Below, in pieces: positions 53,067 through 62,685 of a stretch of 64,000 nt of DNA. This stretch comes from Fervidobacterium changbaicum. Its GTDB lineage: Bacteria > Thermotogota > Thermotogae > Thermotogales > Fervidobacteriaceae. The stretch is taken from positions 1,426,001 through 1,490,000 of the forward strand of contig NZ_CP026721.1 of NCBI RefSeq assembly GCF_004117075.1, written 5' to 3'. The notes below the pieces were generated by a model that had not been told where the DNA came from, did not search any database, and worked only from the letters and a program-made list of their open reading frames with translations. The position numbers and the translations under genes were made by a program. Numbering within the stretch: position 1 is the first letter of the stretch; each line of letters starts with the position of its first letter.

Positions 53067-54452
53067 TTATTCTCTCTCCTTGAATTTCAAAAATATCGGA
53101 GCACCAGTAAACGGATCGACCTGCTCTCTTATTGTTTTTCTTATCGCGTTTTGGAAACTCTCAGGCACTTCTAATTTATTCACAAAGAATAAAAACGTTG
53201 GTGGTCGAATATCTACTTGTAATCCGTAGTAGAGTTTCAGTCCATGAGGTGGTCGGGCTATCATCCTTTGAATGGCGGCATTCACAGCACTTGTTGGTAC
53301 CCTTCTGTGTAGTGAATCGTAAGCGGTGTTTATAGACCTTACGAGTTCCTTGTAGCCCACGTGGTTTATCGCACTCGTAAAGACAACAGGTGCAAAGTCA
53401 ACAAAATACAATTTTTCGCTGAACTGGTCCATAAAATCTTTGACCCTTTTATCCGCATGTTTGATCAAGTCCCACTTGTTGAAAACAACGACGATGCCTT
53501 TACCATTCTTCTCAGCAAGCCCTGCTATTCTCTGGTCTTGTCTTGTTATACCCTCCGTCGAGTCGATAACTAAAACTACCACATCGGAGCGTTCTATTGC
53601 GTCTATAGTTCTGAACGTGCTCACACGTTCTATGAAGTCTTCAATTCTACTCTTTTTCCTCAATCCAGCAGTATCAACAAAGAGGTAGTTTTTATCCCCG
53701 ATTTTGACGATCTCATCTATTGTATCGCGTGTTGTTCCTGCTATCGGTGTTACAAGTGCACGCTCTTCCTTTACGATCATATTGAAAAGGGAAGACTTGC
53801 CAGCGTTTGGTCTACCAACGATTGCTACTCTTATGAGATTCTCCAACTTCGGTGCACTGCTCAAATCGTATCCTTTCTCTTCAAGCTTTGAGATGATCAA
53901 TTCTACCAATTCGTCGAGGTTTTTGCTCTGTTCTGCGGAAACAGGGAAAGGTTCACCAAATCCCAAACTGAAAAGCTCGGGATAAACCTTTGAGTAGTTC
54001 TTTTCGCTCTCTGATTTGTTAGCTACTAAGATAACGTCTACCCCAGATTTTCTAAGCATATCGGCGATAGTATGATCTTCGGAAGAAAGTCCATTCTTTC
54101 CGTCTACCACAAAGAGTATCAAATCGCTTTCTTGCAGAGCCTTGAGCGTGAATTCTCTACTCTTTTCGTAGATCTCGTCTTCTTTTCCTTCAAAGATTCC
54201 GCACGTATCAACAAGCTGGAACGTTTTGTCAAAATAGACGACGCGGTCAACGACCGCGTCCCTGGTTGTTCCTCGCTCGTCCGCAACTATTGATTTCTTT
54301 TTGCCGATAAGCTTGTTGAAGAGCGTTGATTTTCCAACATTGCTTTTACCAACTATCAGCACCGTTGGTAACTTGTTTGTGGTGAACGATTTATTTGTCT
54401 GACCTTCAGTCTTTACTTGCTCCCCTTTCTGGTTCTTCGGATTCAACAGCAT
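53067..54452 (-). CDS. der: ribosome biogenesis GTPase Der (EngA)
   Basis: The 461 residues hold two tandem GTPase domains. The first P loop is GKSNVGKST (35-43) with DTCG and NKSE. The second is GRPNAGKSS (near 214) with DTAGLRKK and NKWD. A KH-like C-terminal domain follows. Der helps assembly of the 50S subunit. The ATG at 54452 lies 47 bases inside the end of the ispH-rpsA frame. GGAG 2 bases before it is close and GGAGGG 15 bases before it is far, so the exact start is uncertain. A non-conserved tail of about 28 residues precedes the GTPase domain. Confidence 0.94.
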   Translation of the reverse strand: MLLNPKNQKGEQVKTEGQTNKSFTTNKLPTVLIVGKSNVGKSTLFNKLIGKKKSIVADERGTTRDAVVDRVVYFDKTFQLVDTCGIFEGKEDEIYEKSREFTLKALQESDLILFVVDGKNGLSSEDHTIADMLRKSGVDVILVANKSESEKNYSKVYPELFSLGFGEPFPVSAEQSKNLDELVELIISKLEEKGYDLSSAPKLENLIRVAIVGRPNAGKSSLFNMIVKEERALVTPIAGTTRDTIDEIVKIGDKNYLFVDTAGLRKKSRIEDFIERVSTFRTIDAIERSDVVVLVIDSTEGITRQDQRIAGLAEKNGKGIVVVFNKWDLIKHADKRVKDFMDQFSEKLYFVDFAPVVFTSAINHVGYKELVRSINTAYDSLHRRVPTSAVNAAIQRMIARPPHGLKLYYGLQVDIRPPTFLFFVNKLEVPESFQNAIRKTIREQVDPFTGAPIFLKFKERE

Positions 54453-57006
54453 TCTCCAATTTTCCCTCCATACTCACTTGAGCTGTACCTTTTTGTTCTT
54501 CGTCTTTTGCTGTTTTCAAAGCAATTTCGTCATCGTGTGCTTTAGGACTTACAATGATTTTGTAAATATCTTTTTGTGGTTCAAGTTTGATGATTTTTCC
54601 GCTTACTTCGTCGCCTATGTTTAACGTTTCGTAGACTTGTGTTTTCGGTATGTACACTTCAACGCCTTCACAAAGACCGATGTAGCCTTTATCTAGGACT
54701 TTGATAATCTTTGCGCTTACCGTATCTCCTTCTTTGTGATTTTTGGCAAATTTCTCCCATGGGTTTTCTTTTGCTCTTCGGATGCTGACCTTGATCTTTT
54801 TATTTTCTTTGTCGATTGAGAGTATCTGGAATTTCACTTGTTCTCCTTCTTTTACAACCTCTTCTATTTTATCGACGAAGTTCCAGCATATTTCTGAAAT
54901 GTTGCAAAAACCCGTTATATTTGGTTCAAGCTCGACGATAACTCCGTTTGGAAGTACCTTTACAACCTTACCAGTAGCAATGCTTCCTTCCGGATATTTT
55001 TCCGCAACCTTGTCCCACGGGTTTCCCTCAACGGATTTGTAGCTAAGCAGAATTCTTCTTTTCTCAGGAACGATTTCAAGTATTTGCAATTTAACCGCAT
55101 CGCCAACGGCAACAACGTCAGTGACTTTTCCGGGTTTGCCCCAGAAGATTTCTGATATGGGCACGAGACCTTCAATACCATCATCAATCTTTGCAAAGAA
55201 ACCGAACGGCTTTATCGATGTGACGATACCTGTAACTTGCTGTCCTACTTGGAATTTCTTAGTCACATTTTCCCATGGATCTGGCATCAGAGCTTTTAAA
55301 CTTAGCGTTATTCTTTTTCTTGTTGGGTCGATTTCTTTGATTTGCAATTTTACGGTTTTACCAACTGAAAGTACGTCTGATGCCTTGGCATTCGTGTTGT
55401 AAGAAACTTCCTGATTTGGCAGGAAACCAGTCAAAACACCACCGATTTTGACAAATGCACCACGTTCATCGATGTTTTCAACAATACCTTCGACAACGTC
55501 ACCTTGTTTTTTCGTTTGGAAGAATTCTTCAACAAGTTTTTGGAAAAGCTTTTTTCTTGAAACGACGATGTTGGTCTTTCTTCCGCGCTGCTCAAAATTA
55601 ATGACTGCAAAGTGCATCTTTTCCCTTGGTAATTCTTCACCTTCCTTTAAATTAGATTCACTACCTGGAAGGAACGCTTCCACAACGTTTTCAAGAAGAA
55701 CTCTGTATCCACCTTTTATCCTTTCAAGGATCCTACCTGTGACAGTCTTTCCCTCGTTGAATGCGTTTAATATATCTTCCATAACTTTTCTTTGCATCGG
55801 CTTTTTCTCAGAAAGAATGGCAGTTCCTTCTTCCTCGTTGAATTTTTCTATCCTAACAAGGATTTTCTGCCCCACTTTGTATTCAGAAAGGTCTCTGTAA
55901 AGCTCTTCAAGTGGTACAACACCTGTGCCCTTCCATCCAAAATCTACGTTTAATCCCGTTGGCGTAACCTCAGTCACGGTACCTTCAACTACGCGCCCCT
56001 TCCCCACGCGATTCTGTTCCATAGCCTTTTCAGATTCGTTGAGGAGTTCTTCAAAAGAAGGTTCTAAGTTTTCTTTTGACTCTTCAAAGTTTTCCTGCCC
56101 TTCCTGGACAGCGTTGTTGAGTTTCTCAAATTCCGCCATGAAAAGTTCCCTCCCACCGTATTTTTCAAGTATGTATTTGACGATGTTGCTAACATCGCTA
56201 TTCGATGTTGAAGTACCACTTAAAATGCCAATCTTTGAACTGGAACTTGAAAGGGTCTCCAAAAGCTCAGCATCAGTAGAAATTACATGTTTAAATTCTT
56301 CAAGGTCTTCAATATGTATTGCTTTTGCATTGCCTTGCTGGTAAGCGATTTCGTAAAGCTTCTTTGTATTTGAACTGTTCTTTCCACCGACAACGATGAC
56401 TAAGTCGCATTTTTCTCCAAAGACTTTGGCAAATTTTTCTCGCTCAATAGTGACATTGCATATGGTATTGTAACTGACAATTTGGCAATCCGGGTTTAGT
56501 GTTTTCATCAATTCTATGAATTTTTCATACCCTTCCTTTGAACTCGTTGTTTGACTAATAACTGCCCACTTTCCTGGTTCAAGGCGAACTGGGGTCTTGG
56601 TGATTATGGAATCCTCAACATGCCCTTTTAGTGCTACCATTTCCGCATGTTGCGGGTTACCATAGGCAACGATTCTAAATCCATCGCTTCTAAGCTTTTC
56701 AGCAAGCTTAAATACGTTTAAAACTATAGGACATGTTAAGTCTACTATCTTAAATTGCTGCGAAAGCTCTTTTATTGTCTTCGGAGGTAAGCCATGTGCT
56801 CTGACAGCAAAAATCTCACCAACGGAACTTACATTGTCCTGTGTTTTCAAACCAAGTTCCTTAAGGTGCAACATTACGTTCTTGTTGTGCACTATCTCGC
56901 CATCTGTGAGAACACTTCTTCCTTCCCGAAGTAGTTGTTCAACCTTCTCAACGGCTCTTTCAACACCAAAACAAAATCCAACAGGACCGATAAAAATTTC
57001 TGGCAT
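54406..57006 (-). CDS. ispH-rpsA: IspH (HMBPP reductase) fused to ribosomal protein S1
   Basis: This is a natural fusion of 866 residues. Residues 1-285 are IspH (LytB), the [4Fe-4S] enzyme of the MEP isoprenoid pathway. It has cluster cysteines C12 (GFCFGVERAVE), C92 (LTCPIV) and C183 (NTICNVT), and the histidines in EIVHNKNV and NPQHAEM. A linker of about 60 acidic residues follows, then six S1 RNA-binding repeats to about 840. Repeats 3 and 4 are the most canonical (GIVENIDERGAFVKIGGVLTGFLP, GIVTSIKPFGFFAKIDDGIEGLVP). Such fusions are known in Clostridia and, as I recall, Thermotogales. It lies between cmk and der. The fusion could be cleaved after synthesis. Confidence 0.95.
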   Translation of the reverse strand: MPEIFIGPVGFCFGVERAVEKVEQLLREGRSVLTDGEIVHNKNVMLHLKELGLKTQDNVSSVGEIFAVRAHGLPPKTIKELSQQFKIVDLTCPIVLNVFKLAEKLRSDGFRIVAYGNPQHAEMVALKGHVEDSIITKTPVRLEPGKWAVISQTTSSKEGYEKFIELMKTLNPDCQIVSYNTICNVTIEREKFAKVFGEKCDLVIVVGGKNSSNTKKLYEIAYQQGNAKAIHIEDLEEFKHVISTDAELLETLSSSSSKIGILSGTSTSNSDVSNIVKYILEKYGGRELFMAEFEKLNNAVQEGQENFEESKENLEPSFEELLNESEKAMEQNRVGKGRVVEGTVTEVTPTGLNVDFGWKGTGVVPLEELYRDLSEYKVGQKILVRIEKFNEEEGTAILSEKKPMQRKVMEDILNAFNEGKTVTGRILERIKGGYRVLLENVVEAFLPGSESNLKEGEELPREKMHFAVINFEQRGRKTNIVVSRKKLFQKLVEEFFQTKKQGDVVEGIVENIDERGAFVKIGGVLTGFLPNQEVSYNTNAKASDVLSVGKTVKLQIKEIDPTRKRITLSLKALMPDPWENVTKKFQVGQQVTGIVTSIKPFGFFAKIDDGIEGLVPISEIFWGKPGKVTDVVAVGDAVKLQILEIVPEKRRILLSYKSVEGNPWDKVAEKYPEGSIATGKVVKVLPNGVIVELEPNITGFCNISEICWNFVDKIEEVVKEGEQVKFQILSIDKENKKIKVSIRRAKENPWEKFAKNHKEGDTVSAKIIKVLDKGYIGLCEGVEVYIPKTQVYETLNIGDEVSGKIIKLEPQKDIYKIIVSPKAHDDEIALKTAKDEEQKGTAQVSMEGKLENAVESEEPERGASKD

Positions 57007-57031
57007 GGAAATTTTTCTCCTTTGCCATTTT

Positions 57032-57697
57032 TTACCTTGTTAATTTACATCGCTCTTTAACGATTTCTAATATTTTCTCCACCACTTCCTCAACGCTCAG
57101 GTTCGAAGAATCGATCTCAATAGCATCCTCTGCTTTGACCAAAGGGGCTATCTCTCTGGAAGAATCTAGTTTGTCTCGTTCTATTATCTGTCGAAGGAGT
57201 TCGTCGTAACTCACTTCCAAACCTTTCATTTTGAGTTCTTCGTATCTTCTCTTTGCCCTAACTTCTGGCGAAGCGACTAGGAATATTTTAACTTGCGCAT
57301 CCGGCATGACGACGGTACCGATATCACGACCTTCTGCAACGATGCTTCTGTTTGCACAGATCTCTTTTTGCAGCTTTGTCAAAAATTTCCTCACTACGGG
57401 GCTTGCCCCGTACTGGGAAGCGTAAACACCCGCTTGAGCAGTTCTGATCTCATCTCCTATTTTCTTGCCGTTCAAATAGTACTCCCCATCTTTGTATTCG
57501 ATTGAAACTTCGTTAAGTATTTTTTCGATTTCTTCAGTTGAATCAGGATTTACACCGCAGTTATGTAAGTAAAGTCCAACGATACGATACATTGCCCCTG
57601 TATCAAGGTACTCAATTCCCAGCCTCTTGGCGAGTTCTCTTGCAACGGTAGTCTTTCCGGAGCCGGCTGGTCCGTCTATTGCTATCTTGCAGTGCAA
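57032..57697 (-). CDS. cmk: cytidylate kinase
   Basis: The protein has about 221 residues. The P loop is in KIAIDGPAGSGKTTVARELAKRLG, followed by YLDTGAMYR and the arginines of EGRDIGTVVMPDA. It phosphorylates CMP and dCMP. The TTG at 57697 is taken as start because AGGAGG lies 9 bases upstream and this avoids overlapping the STAS gene; the frame is open further to 57745. The order cmk, ispH-rpsA, der is a conserved gene run. Confidence 0.93.
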   Translation of the reverse strand: MHCKIAIDGPAGSGKTTVARELAKRLGIEYLDTGAMYRIVGLYLHNCGVNPDSTEEIEKILNEVSIEYKDGEYYLNGKKIGDEIRTAQAGVYASQYGASPVVRKFLTKLQKEICANRSIVAEGRDIGTVVMPDAQVKIFLVASPEVRAKRRYEELKMKGLEVSYDELLRQIIERDKLDSSREIAPLVKAEDAIEIDSSNLSVEEVVEKILEIVKERCKLTR

Positions 57698-57701
57698 TTT
57701 A

Positions 57702-58031
57702 TCATGCCTCCTCAACAGTTTGGACAATTTTGAAGACTCTATCAAGCCTTGTCATTTCAAATATTCTCATAACGGTTTGTTTCAGCGAAGCAAGAACGAG
57801 TTCTTTTTCAGCCATTCTGGCATCTTTGTAAAGCGCTACTAAACTACCAAGCCCTGCACTGTCGATGTAGTTAACCTCGGACATATCGAGTACAATCTTT
57901 GGTAACTTAGTCTCGGCAATGGCGTCTTTGATGAATTTCTTAACCTCTCCTGAATGATACGCATCTATTTCGCCATGTATAGAGATGATGAGTTTGTCAC
58001 CTTGTTCCTTTTTCTCAAACTTAATAGCCAT
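57702..58031 (-). CDS. STAS-domain anti-sigma factor antagonist
   Basis: This single STAS domain of about 109 residues is of the SpoIIAA/RsbV kind. It has GDKLIISIHGEIDAYHSGEVKK and the phosphorylation segment VNYIDSAGLGSLVALY with Ser58. It would bind an anti-sigma kinase when dephosphorylated; no such kinase is in the window. ATG 58031 follows GGAGGTGTG and is preferred over 58046. Its stop codon sits inside the cmk ribosome binding region. Confidence 0.92.
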   Translation of the reverse strand: MAIKFEKKEQGDKLIISIHGEIDAYHSGEVKKFIKDAIAETKLPKIVLDMSEVNYIDSAGLGSLVALYKDARMAEKELVLASLKQTVMRIFEMTRLDRVFKIVQTVEEA

Positions 58032-58067
58032 ACGCACACCTCCCATTTACGCTGAATGTTGCGATAT

Positions 58068-59792
58068 TTACTGCTTTAAGGAAATTCCTAACTCATCGAG
58101 TTGCCTTTGTGAAACTGGTGATGGTGCATTTGTTAACAAACACGTTCCGCTCGATGTTTTCGGGAATGCTATAACTTCCCTGATACTGTCAGCACCAGCG
58201 GCGATGGTAACCAGTCTGTCCAAACCAAACGCTATTCCACCGTGCGGTGGTACACCGTATTTGAGTGCTTCCAAGAAAAAGCCGAATTTCTCTTCCATTT
58301 CTTCTTTCGTCAAACCTATTATATCAAAAACTTTCTCTTGTATATCCTTCCTGTGTATCCTTATACTTCCACCACCGACTTCGAAGCCGTTGATAACCAT
58401 ATCGTACGCATGTGCCCTGATTTTTGAAAGTTCAACGCCGCTTTCTAAATCCTCGACATACGGCATTGTGAATGGATGGTGTCTTGCAACAAATCTGTTT
58501 TCTTCTTCACTCCACTCGAGGAATGGGAAGTCTATGATCCACATGGCATCGTAGCCTTCAACTTTGAAGTGTTCTTTTCCTATCTTAAGCCTCAGAGCAC
58601 CTAATGCTTCGTTCAGTCTTTCCCTGTTGCTGTGGGCTGCAAGGATAAGAACATCCCCTTCTTTCATTTCAAAGGCTTTCGATATTTCAGTGTACTCTTT
58701 TTCTAAGTACTTCGCTGTGGTGGAGGTGATTTGACCATTTTCAATCTTAAACCACAGTACACCACCTAAGCCGAATGCTTTCACAAACTCCGAGTATTCG
58801 TCTGCTATCTTCCTACTCATCGGTATGTTAGTTTTAAAGCCTTTTACAAACCCTCCGTTATTCAATACATCTGCCACGATTTTGAATTGGGTGTTTGTAA
58901 AGTAGTTGGTTAAATCTTGGAGCTCCATCCCGTATCTTCTGTCAGGTTTATCTGAACCGTACTTCTCCATCGCTTCTTCGTATGGTATTCTGTCAAATTT
59001 CTCAGGTAGCTGTATCCCTACTTTGGAATATATGTACCGAATGAGGTTTTCCGCAAGTTCCAAGACATCTTCCATGTGGACAAACGACATTTCGATGTCA
59101 ATTTGCGTGAATTCGGGTTGTCTATCAGCTCTTAGATCTTCATCACGAAAGCATCGTACGATTTGGAAGTATCTATCCATTCCACCGATCATGAGTATCT
59201 GCTTGAAAAGTTGTGGGCTCTGAGGGAGAGCGTAGAAGTTCCATTTTTTCAATCTTGAGGGCACGAGGAAATCCCTGGCACCTTCAGGCGTGCTTTTTGT
59301 TAAGTATGGCGTTTCGATTTCTAAAAAGCCTTGATTTGTGAGGAATTCTCTCGCATGGAATGCCATTTTGTGCCTGATTATGAGATTATTTGCCATCTTT
59401 GGATTTCTGAGGTCTAAGTATCTGTACTTCAAGCGCATTTCTTCAGAAACATCATCACCAGGATAGAACGGCGGAAGTTCAGATTTTGAAAGAATTTCTA
59501 TCTTTTCAGCAAGAACTTCTATCTCACCTGTTGGATCGGAGGTCACGGCCTCTTTGGGTCTTGCACGGACGGTGCCTTCTACATTGATGACATCTTCTCT
59601 GGAAATAGAATTTACAATTGAATAGGCTGGTGAATCAGGGTTCACAACAACTTGCGTTTTACCGTACCTGTCCCTAAGAACGATGAATTTTACGCCGCCA
59701 AGGTCTCTGATTCTATCAACCCAGCCCGCAAGTTTTACTTGTTTTCCTTCATCTCTTAAGCGAAGCTCCCCACAAGTATGCGAACGATACAT
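58068..59792 (-). CDS. aspS: aspartyl-tRNA synthetase, bacterial type
   Basis: The 574 residues have an N-terminal OB fold ([26 protein letters not shown]) and class II motifs ([44 protein letters not shown]; the final [11 protein letters not shown]). A bacterial GAD insertion lies between them. It charges tRNA-Asp and possibly also tRNA-Asn, because amidotransferase genes gatA and gatB lie 1.5 kb away; that discrimination cannot be settled by eye. GGGAGG precedes ATG 59792. Confidence 0.96.
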   Translation of the reverse strand: MYRSHTCGELRLRDEGKQVKLAGWVDRIRDLGGVKFIVLRDRYGKTQVVVNPDSPAYSIVNSISREDVINVEGTVRARPKEAVTSDPTGEIEVLAEKIEILSKSELPPFYPGDDVSEEMRLKYRYLDLRNPKMANNLIIRHKMAFHAREFLTNQGFLEIETPYLTKSTPEGARDFLVPSRLKKWNFYALPQSPQLFKQILMIGGMDRYFQIVRCFRDEDLRADRQPEFTQIDIEMSFVHMEDVLELAENLIRYIYSKVGIQLPEKFDRIPYEEAMEKYGSDKPDRRYGMELQDLTNYFTNTQFKIVADVLNNGGFVKGFKTNIPMSRKIADEYSEFVKAFGLGGVLWFKIENGQITSTTAKYLEKEYTEISKAFEMKEGDVLILAAHSNRERLNEALGALRLKIGKEHFKVEGYDAMWIIDFPFLEWSEEENRFVARHHPFTMPYVEDLESGVELSKIRAHAYDMVINGFEVGGGSIRIHRKDIQEKVFDIIGLTKEEMEEKFGFFLEALKYGVPPHGGIAFGLDRLVTIAAGADSIREVIAFPKTSSGTCLLTNAPSPVSQRQLDELGISLKQ

Positions 59793-59823
59793 CTATTTAC
59801 CTCCCTTTGTTTTTCCATTACTT

Positions 59824-60477
59824 TTACTTTTTCGAAGCTTTGTACGATTCCCAGTCTTGCAGGAACCGCTTTATTCCAACATCTGTAAGAGGATGTGTGA
59901 ACATCTTTTTGAGTACTTCAAATGGTACAGTTGCTATGTCCACACCGATAAGTGCAGCCTCAACAACGTGCATCGGATGTCTGATGCTTGCAGCTATCAC
60001 TTCCGTTTCAAATCCGTAGTTAACAAAAATCTGCATGATCTCTTCCAGTAATTTTATCCCGTCGTTTCCGTTATCGTCTATTCTTCCAATAAAGGGACTG
60101 ACGTACGTTGCACCGGCTTTTGCCGCAAGGAGTGCTTGGTTTGCACTGAACACGAGAGTCACATTCGTTCTAATTCCTTCGGCTGACAGGATTTTGACCG
60201 CTTTAATTCCGTCTGGTGTCATTGGGATTTTCACTACAACATGGTCATCGATGGAGGCAAGTTTTCTGGCTTCTTCGACCATACCTTCCCAGTTCAACGA
60301 GATGACTTCAGCGGAGACAGGCCCTTGAACAAGTTCGCAGATTTCCTTTATCCGCTTTTCAAAATCGGCTCCTTCTTTTGCGATAAGCGTTGGATTTGTT
60401 GTAACTCCATCGACAATACCCCATTCGACCCCTTGCCTTATCTCTTCAAGGTTGGCTGTATCAAGGAAAATCTTCAT
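59824..60477 (-). CDS. transaldolase, TalC/fructose-6-phosphate aldolase type
   Basis: This 217-residue (beta-alpha)8 enzyme begins [32 protein letters not shown]. The Schiff-base lysine is in [10 protein letters not shown], and [11 protein letters not shown] follows. This short class includes both true transaldolases and fructose-6-phosphate aldolases; in Thermotogales it most likely serves the pentose phosphate pathway. A GGGGGTG ribosome binding site precedes ATG 60477, and an extended -10 promoter lies upstream. Confidence 0.93.
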   Translation of the reverse strand: MKIFLDTANLEEIRQGVEWGIVDGVTTNPTLIAKEGADFEKRIKEICELVQGPVSAEVISLNWEGMVEEARKLASIDDHVVVKIPMTPDGIKAVKILSAEGIRTNVTLVFSANQALLAAKAGATYVSPFIGRIDDNGNDGIKLLEEIMQIFVNYGFETEVIAASIRHPMHVVEAALIGVDIATVPFEVLKKMFTHPLTDVGIKRFLQDWESYKASKK

Positions 60478-60528
60478 ATCAGTTCACCCCCATCAATGCA
60501 TTTTAGTGATTGCGAAACCTATGCTATG

Positions 60529-60537
60529 ATTATACCA
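60529..60537 (-). promoter_or_regulatory. extended -10 promoter of the transaldolase gene
   Basis: On the minus strand, TGG (60537-60535) directly precedes TATAAT (60534-60529). No strong -35 is seen. Transcripts would start about 45 bases before the gene. Confidence 0.6.
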
Positions 60538-60566
60538 CAGTTCTTTTAAGTTTTGAAAGACCAAAG

Positions 60567-61151
60567 TTATCCTTTTCTATTTTTGTTGATTTCATCGTAG
60601 ACTTCCTCTTTTCCAAATTTCACACTCTCACTATTAGCGAATGTGTATCTATCGTTACCGTGGTACAATAGCAATGATTTTGACAAGCCATTTTCGTAGT
60701 AAGACTTGTCGTAGTGTATTCCAAGTATTTCTCCAACATAGAGAATATGGTCGCCGTAGGTTCTTGAGTCAACGATTTTACATTCATAACAGGCTATGGC
60801 GTTTTCTAAAACAGGTACGGTAGCGACCTTTCCATCGAAATACTTCAAACCGAACGTTTTGACCTTGTCAAGCTCTCTACCCGAAGTTCTACCGACAAAA
60901 CCAGCGGTCTTGTAGTCTTCGAATTTTAGAAAGTTAACCGAAAATGCGTTACTTTGCTTTAGAAGTTCGTTTGTATACCTTTTCGGTGAAATGAGCACTC
61001 CGTAAAGTGGTGGATCAAACGAAAGTTGCGTATGCCAGGCTGCGGACATGAAATTTACTTTCTCACCGGCTTTGACACCTACTATGGCAACGGGGAATGG
61101 GTAATGGTAGTAGTATTTACCGCTGCTTGGTTCGAAGATTAACGAACTCAT
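60567..61151 (-). CDS. flavin reductase family protein (FMN-binding)
   Basis: This protein of about 194 residues has the split-barrel fold. It shows YYYHYPFPVAIVGVKAGEKVNFMSAAWHTQLSFDPP, ISPKRYTNELLKQSNAFSVNF, and a C-terminal DHILYVGEILG. Family members bind FMN and reduce flavin or serve as flavoredoxins in anaerobes. ATG 61151 follows GGGAGGGAG; the frame is open to 61214 without a better start. It is divergent from gatA, with about 120 bases between. Confidence 0.88.
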   Translation of the reverse strand: MSSLIFEPSSGKYYYHYPFPVAIVGVKAGEKVNFMSAAWHTQLSFDPPLYGVLISPKRYTNELLKQSNAFSVNFLKFEDYKTAGFVGRTSGRELDKVKTFGLKYFDGKVATVPVLENAIACYECKIVDSRTYGDHILYVGEILGIHYDKSYYENGLSKSLLLYHGNDRYTFANSESVKFGKEEVYDEINKNRKG

Positions 61152-61235
61152 TAAGACTCCCTCCCGTCGTTTAATTGCCAGTATTTTTGCTTTATTATCA
61201 ATTCTAACATACAACGGTGCATTTTGTTAAAGATG

Positions 61236-61244
61236 TGGTATAAT
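61236..61244 (+). promoter_or_regulatory. extended -10 promoter of gatA
   Basis: TGG directly before TATAAT (61239-61244). The -35 region is unclear, so activity probably depends on the extended -10. The transcript leader would be only about 20 bases. Confidence 0.65.
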
Positions 61245-61272
61245 TTCCTGAGAAAGCAAGGAGGTGTTCACT

Positions 61273-62658
61273 TTGAGAGAGAAATTTTTCAACACAGAAG
61301 AATTTAAGAAACTAACTCTCAGTCAAGCTTTTGAATTTGCAAAAGATAATCCAGACCTACTTGTGAAAACATCTCTGGAGGTTATCGAGAAAGAAGACAA
61401 AGTGCTGAATGCATTTATAAGTGTCAACAAAGAAGCTCCGAGTGGTGTTCCTATCGGAATAAAGGATAACATAAACGTTCAGGGGATAGAAACAACCTGT
61501 GCATCGAAAATACTGAAGGGCTACGTGGCTACTTACGATGCTACGGTTGTGAAAAAGCTCAAATCTACAGGTTTTTCTGTTGTCGGAAAGACCAATCTCG
61601 ATGAATTTGCAATGGGAGCAAGTACCGAATATTCTTCGTTTGGACCAACAAGAAATCCGCATGACATAGAAAGAGTTGCTGGGGGAAGTAGTGGCGGTTC
61701 GGCTGCAGCTGTCGCTGCTGGCGAAGTAGTGGCAGCCCTTGGTAGTGATACGGGAGGTTCTATTAGACAGCCGGCAGCCTTTTGTGGTGTTGTCGGCTTT
61801 AAACCGTCGTACGGCTTAGTTTCACGTTACGGGCTTGTTGCGTTTGCGTCTTCTTTGGACCAGATAGGACCTATCACAAAAACTGTTGAAGATAGCGCTA
61901 TATTGATGAACATAATCGCTGGGAAAGATGAAAACGATTCTACCACGGTTGAGAGGCAGATAGATTTTACACAATTCATCGGCAAAGAATTGCCGAGGAT
62001 GAAAATCGCCGTTGCGAAGCAGTCATTTGACGAAGGAGTAGAAGAAGGTGTCAAGCAAAAGGTTGAGGAGTTCGTTAGGTTTGTTGAAAATTTCGGACAT
62101 TCTGTGGAGCTGGTCGATATAGACGAGATCAAATATTCCGTTGCGACGTATTACATAATCGCACCATCGGAAGTAAGCTCAAATTTATCTAGATTTGATG
62201 GGGTGAAATACGGTCTAAGAATATCAGCGGAAGGACTAAGGGAGATGTACGAAAAGACTAGAGGGATAGGCTTTGGGGATGAAGTTAAAAGGAGGATACT
62301 CATAGGAACGTTCACATTGAGCGCAGCCTATTACGATGCATATTTTGAAAAGGCCCAGAAGGTGCGAAGGAAAATAGCCATGAAGCTCAACAACGTCTTC
62401 GAACAGTACGATTTTATCGTTACTCCAACTTCCCCTATCGTTGCTTTCAAAATAGGTTCTGTAAGTGACCCGCTTGTTTATTATATGATGGACATATTCA
62501 CAATTCCTGCGAATCTTGCAGGTTTACCTGCCATCAGCGTGCCATTTGGCAAGGTAGGACATCTTCCGGTGGGAATCCAAATAATGGGACCAAGGTTTTC
62601 CGATGCCAAGGTCTTAGGTTTCGCTGACCAGATTGAAAGGCATTTGAAGGATAAGTAA
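61273..62658 (+). CDS. gatA: Asp-tRNA(Asn)/Glu-tRNA(Gln) amidotransferase subunit A
   Basis: This glutaminase subunit of about 461 residues releases ammonia for transamidation. It has the amidase signature with catalytic residues: lysine in PIGIKDNINVQG, and the serines in AGGSSGGSAAAVAAG and GSDTGGSIRQPAAFCG. TTG 61273 is preferred as start because GGAGGTG ends about 7 bases upstream, whereas GTG 61264 is inside that ribosome binding site. It is followed 27 bases later by gatB. No gatC is visible next to it. Confidence 0.95.
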   Translation: MREKFFNTEEFKKLTLSQAFEFAKDNPDLLVKTSLEVIEKEDKVLNAFISVNKEAPSGVPIGIKDNINVQGIETTCASKILKGYVATYDATVVKKLKSTGFSVVGKTNLDEFAMGASTEYSSFGPTRNPHDIERVAGGSSGGSAAAVAAGEVVAALGSDTGGSIRQPAAFCGVVGFKPSYGLVSRYGLVAFASSLDQIGPITKTVEDSAILMNIIAGKDENDSTTVERQIDFTQFIGKELPRMKIAVAKQSFDEGVEEGVKQKVEEFVRFVENFGHSVELVDIDEIKYSVATYYIIAPSEVSSNLSRFDGVKYGLRISAEGLREMYEKTRGIGFGDEVKRRILIGTFTLSAAYYDAYFEKAQKVRRKIAMKLNNVFEQYDFIVTPTSPIVAFKIGSVSDPLVYYMMDIFTIPANLAGLPAISVPFGKVGHLPVGIQIMGPRFSDAKVLGFADQIERHLKDK

Positions 62659-62685
62659 TTATAACCGAGGAGGTTGAATGAGAGC

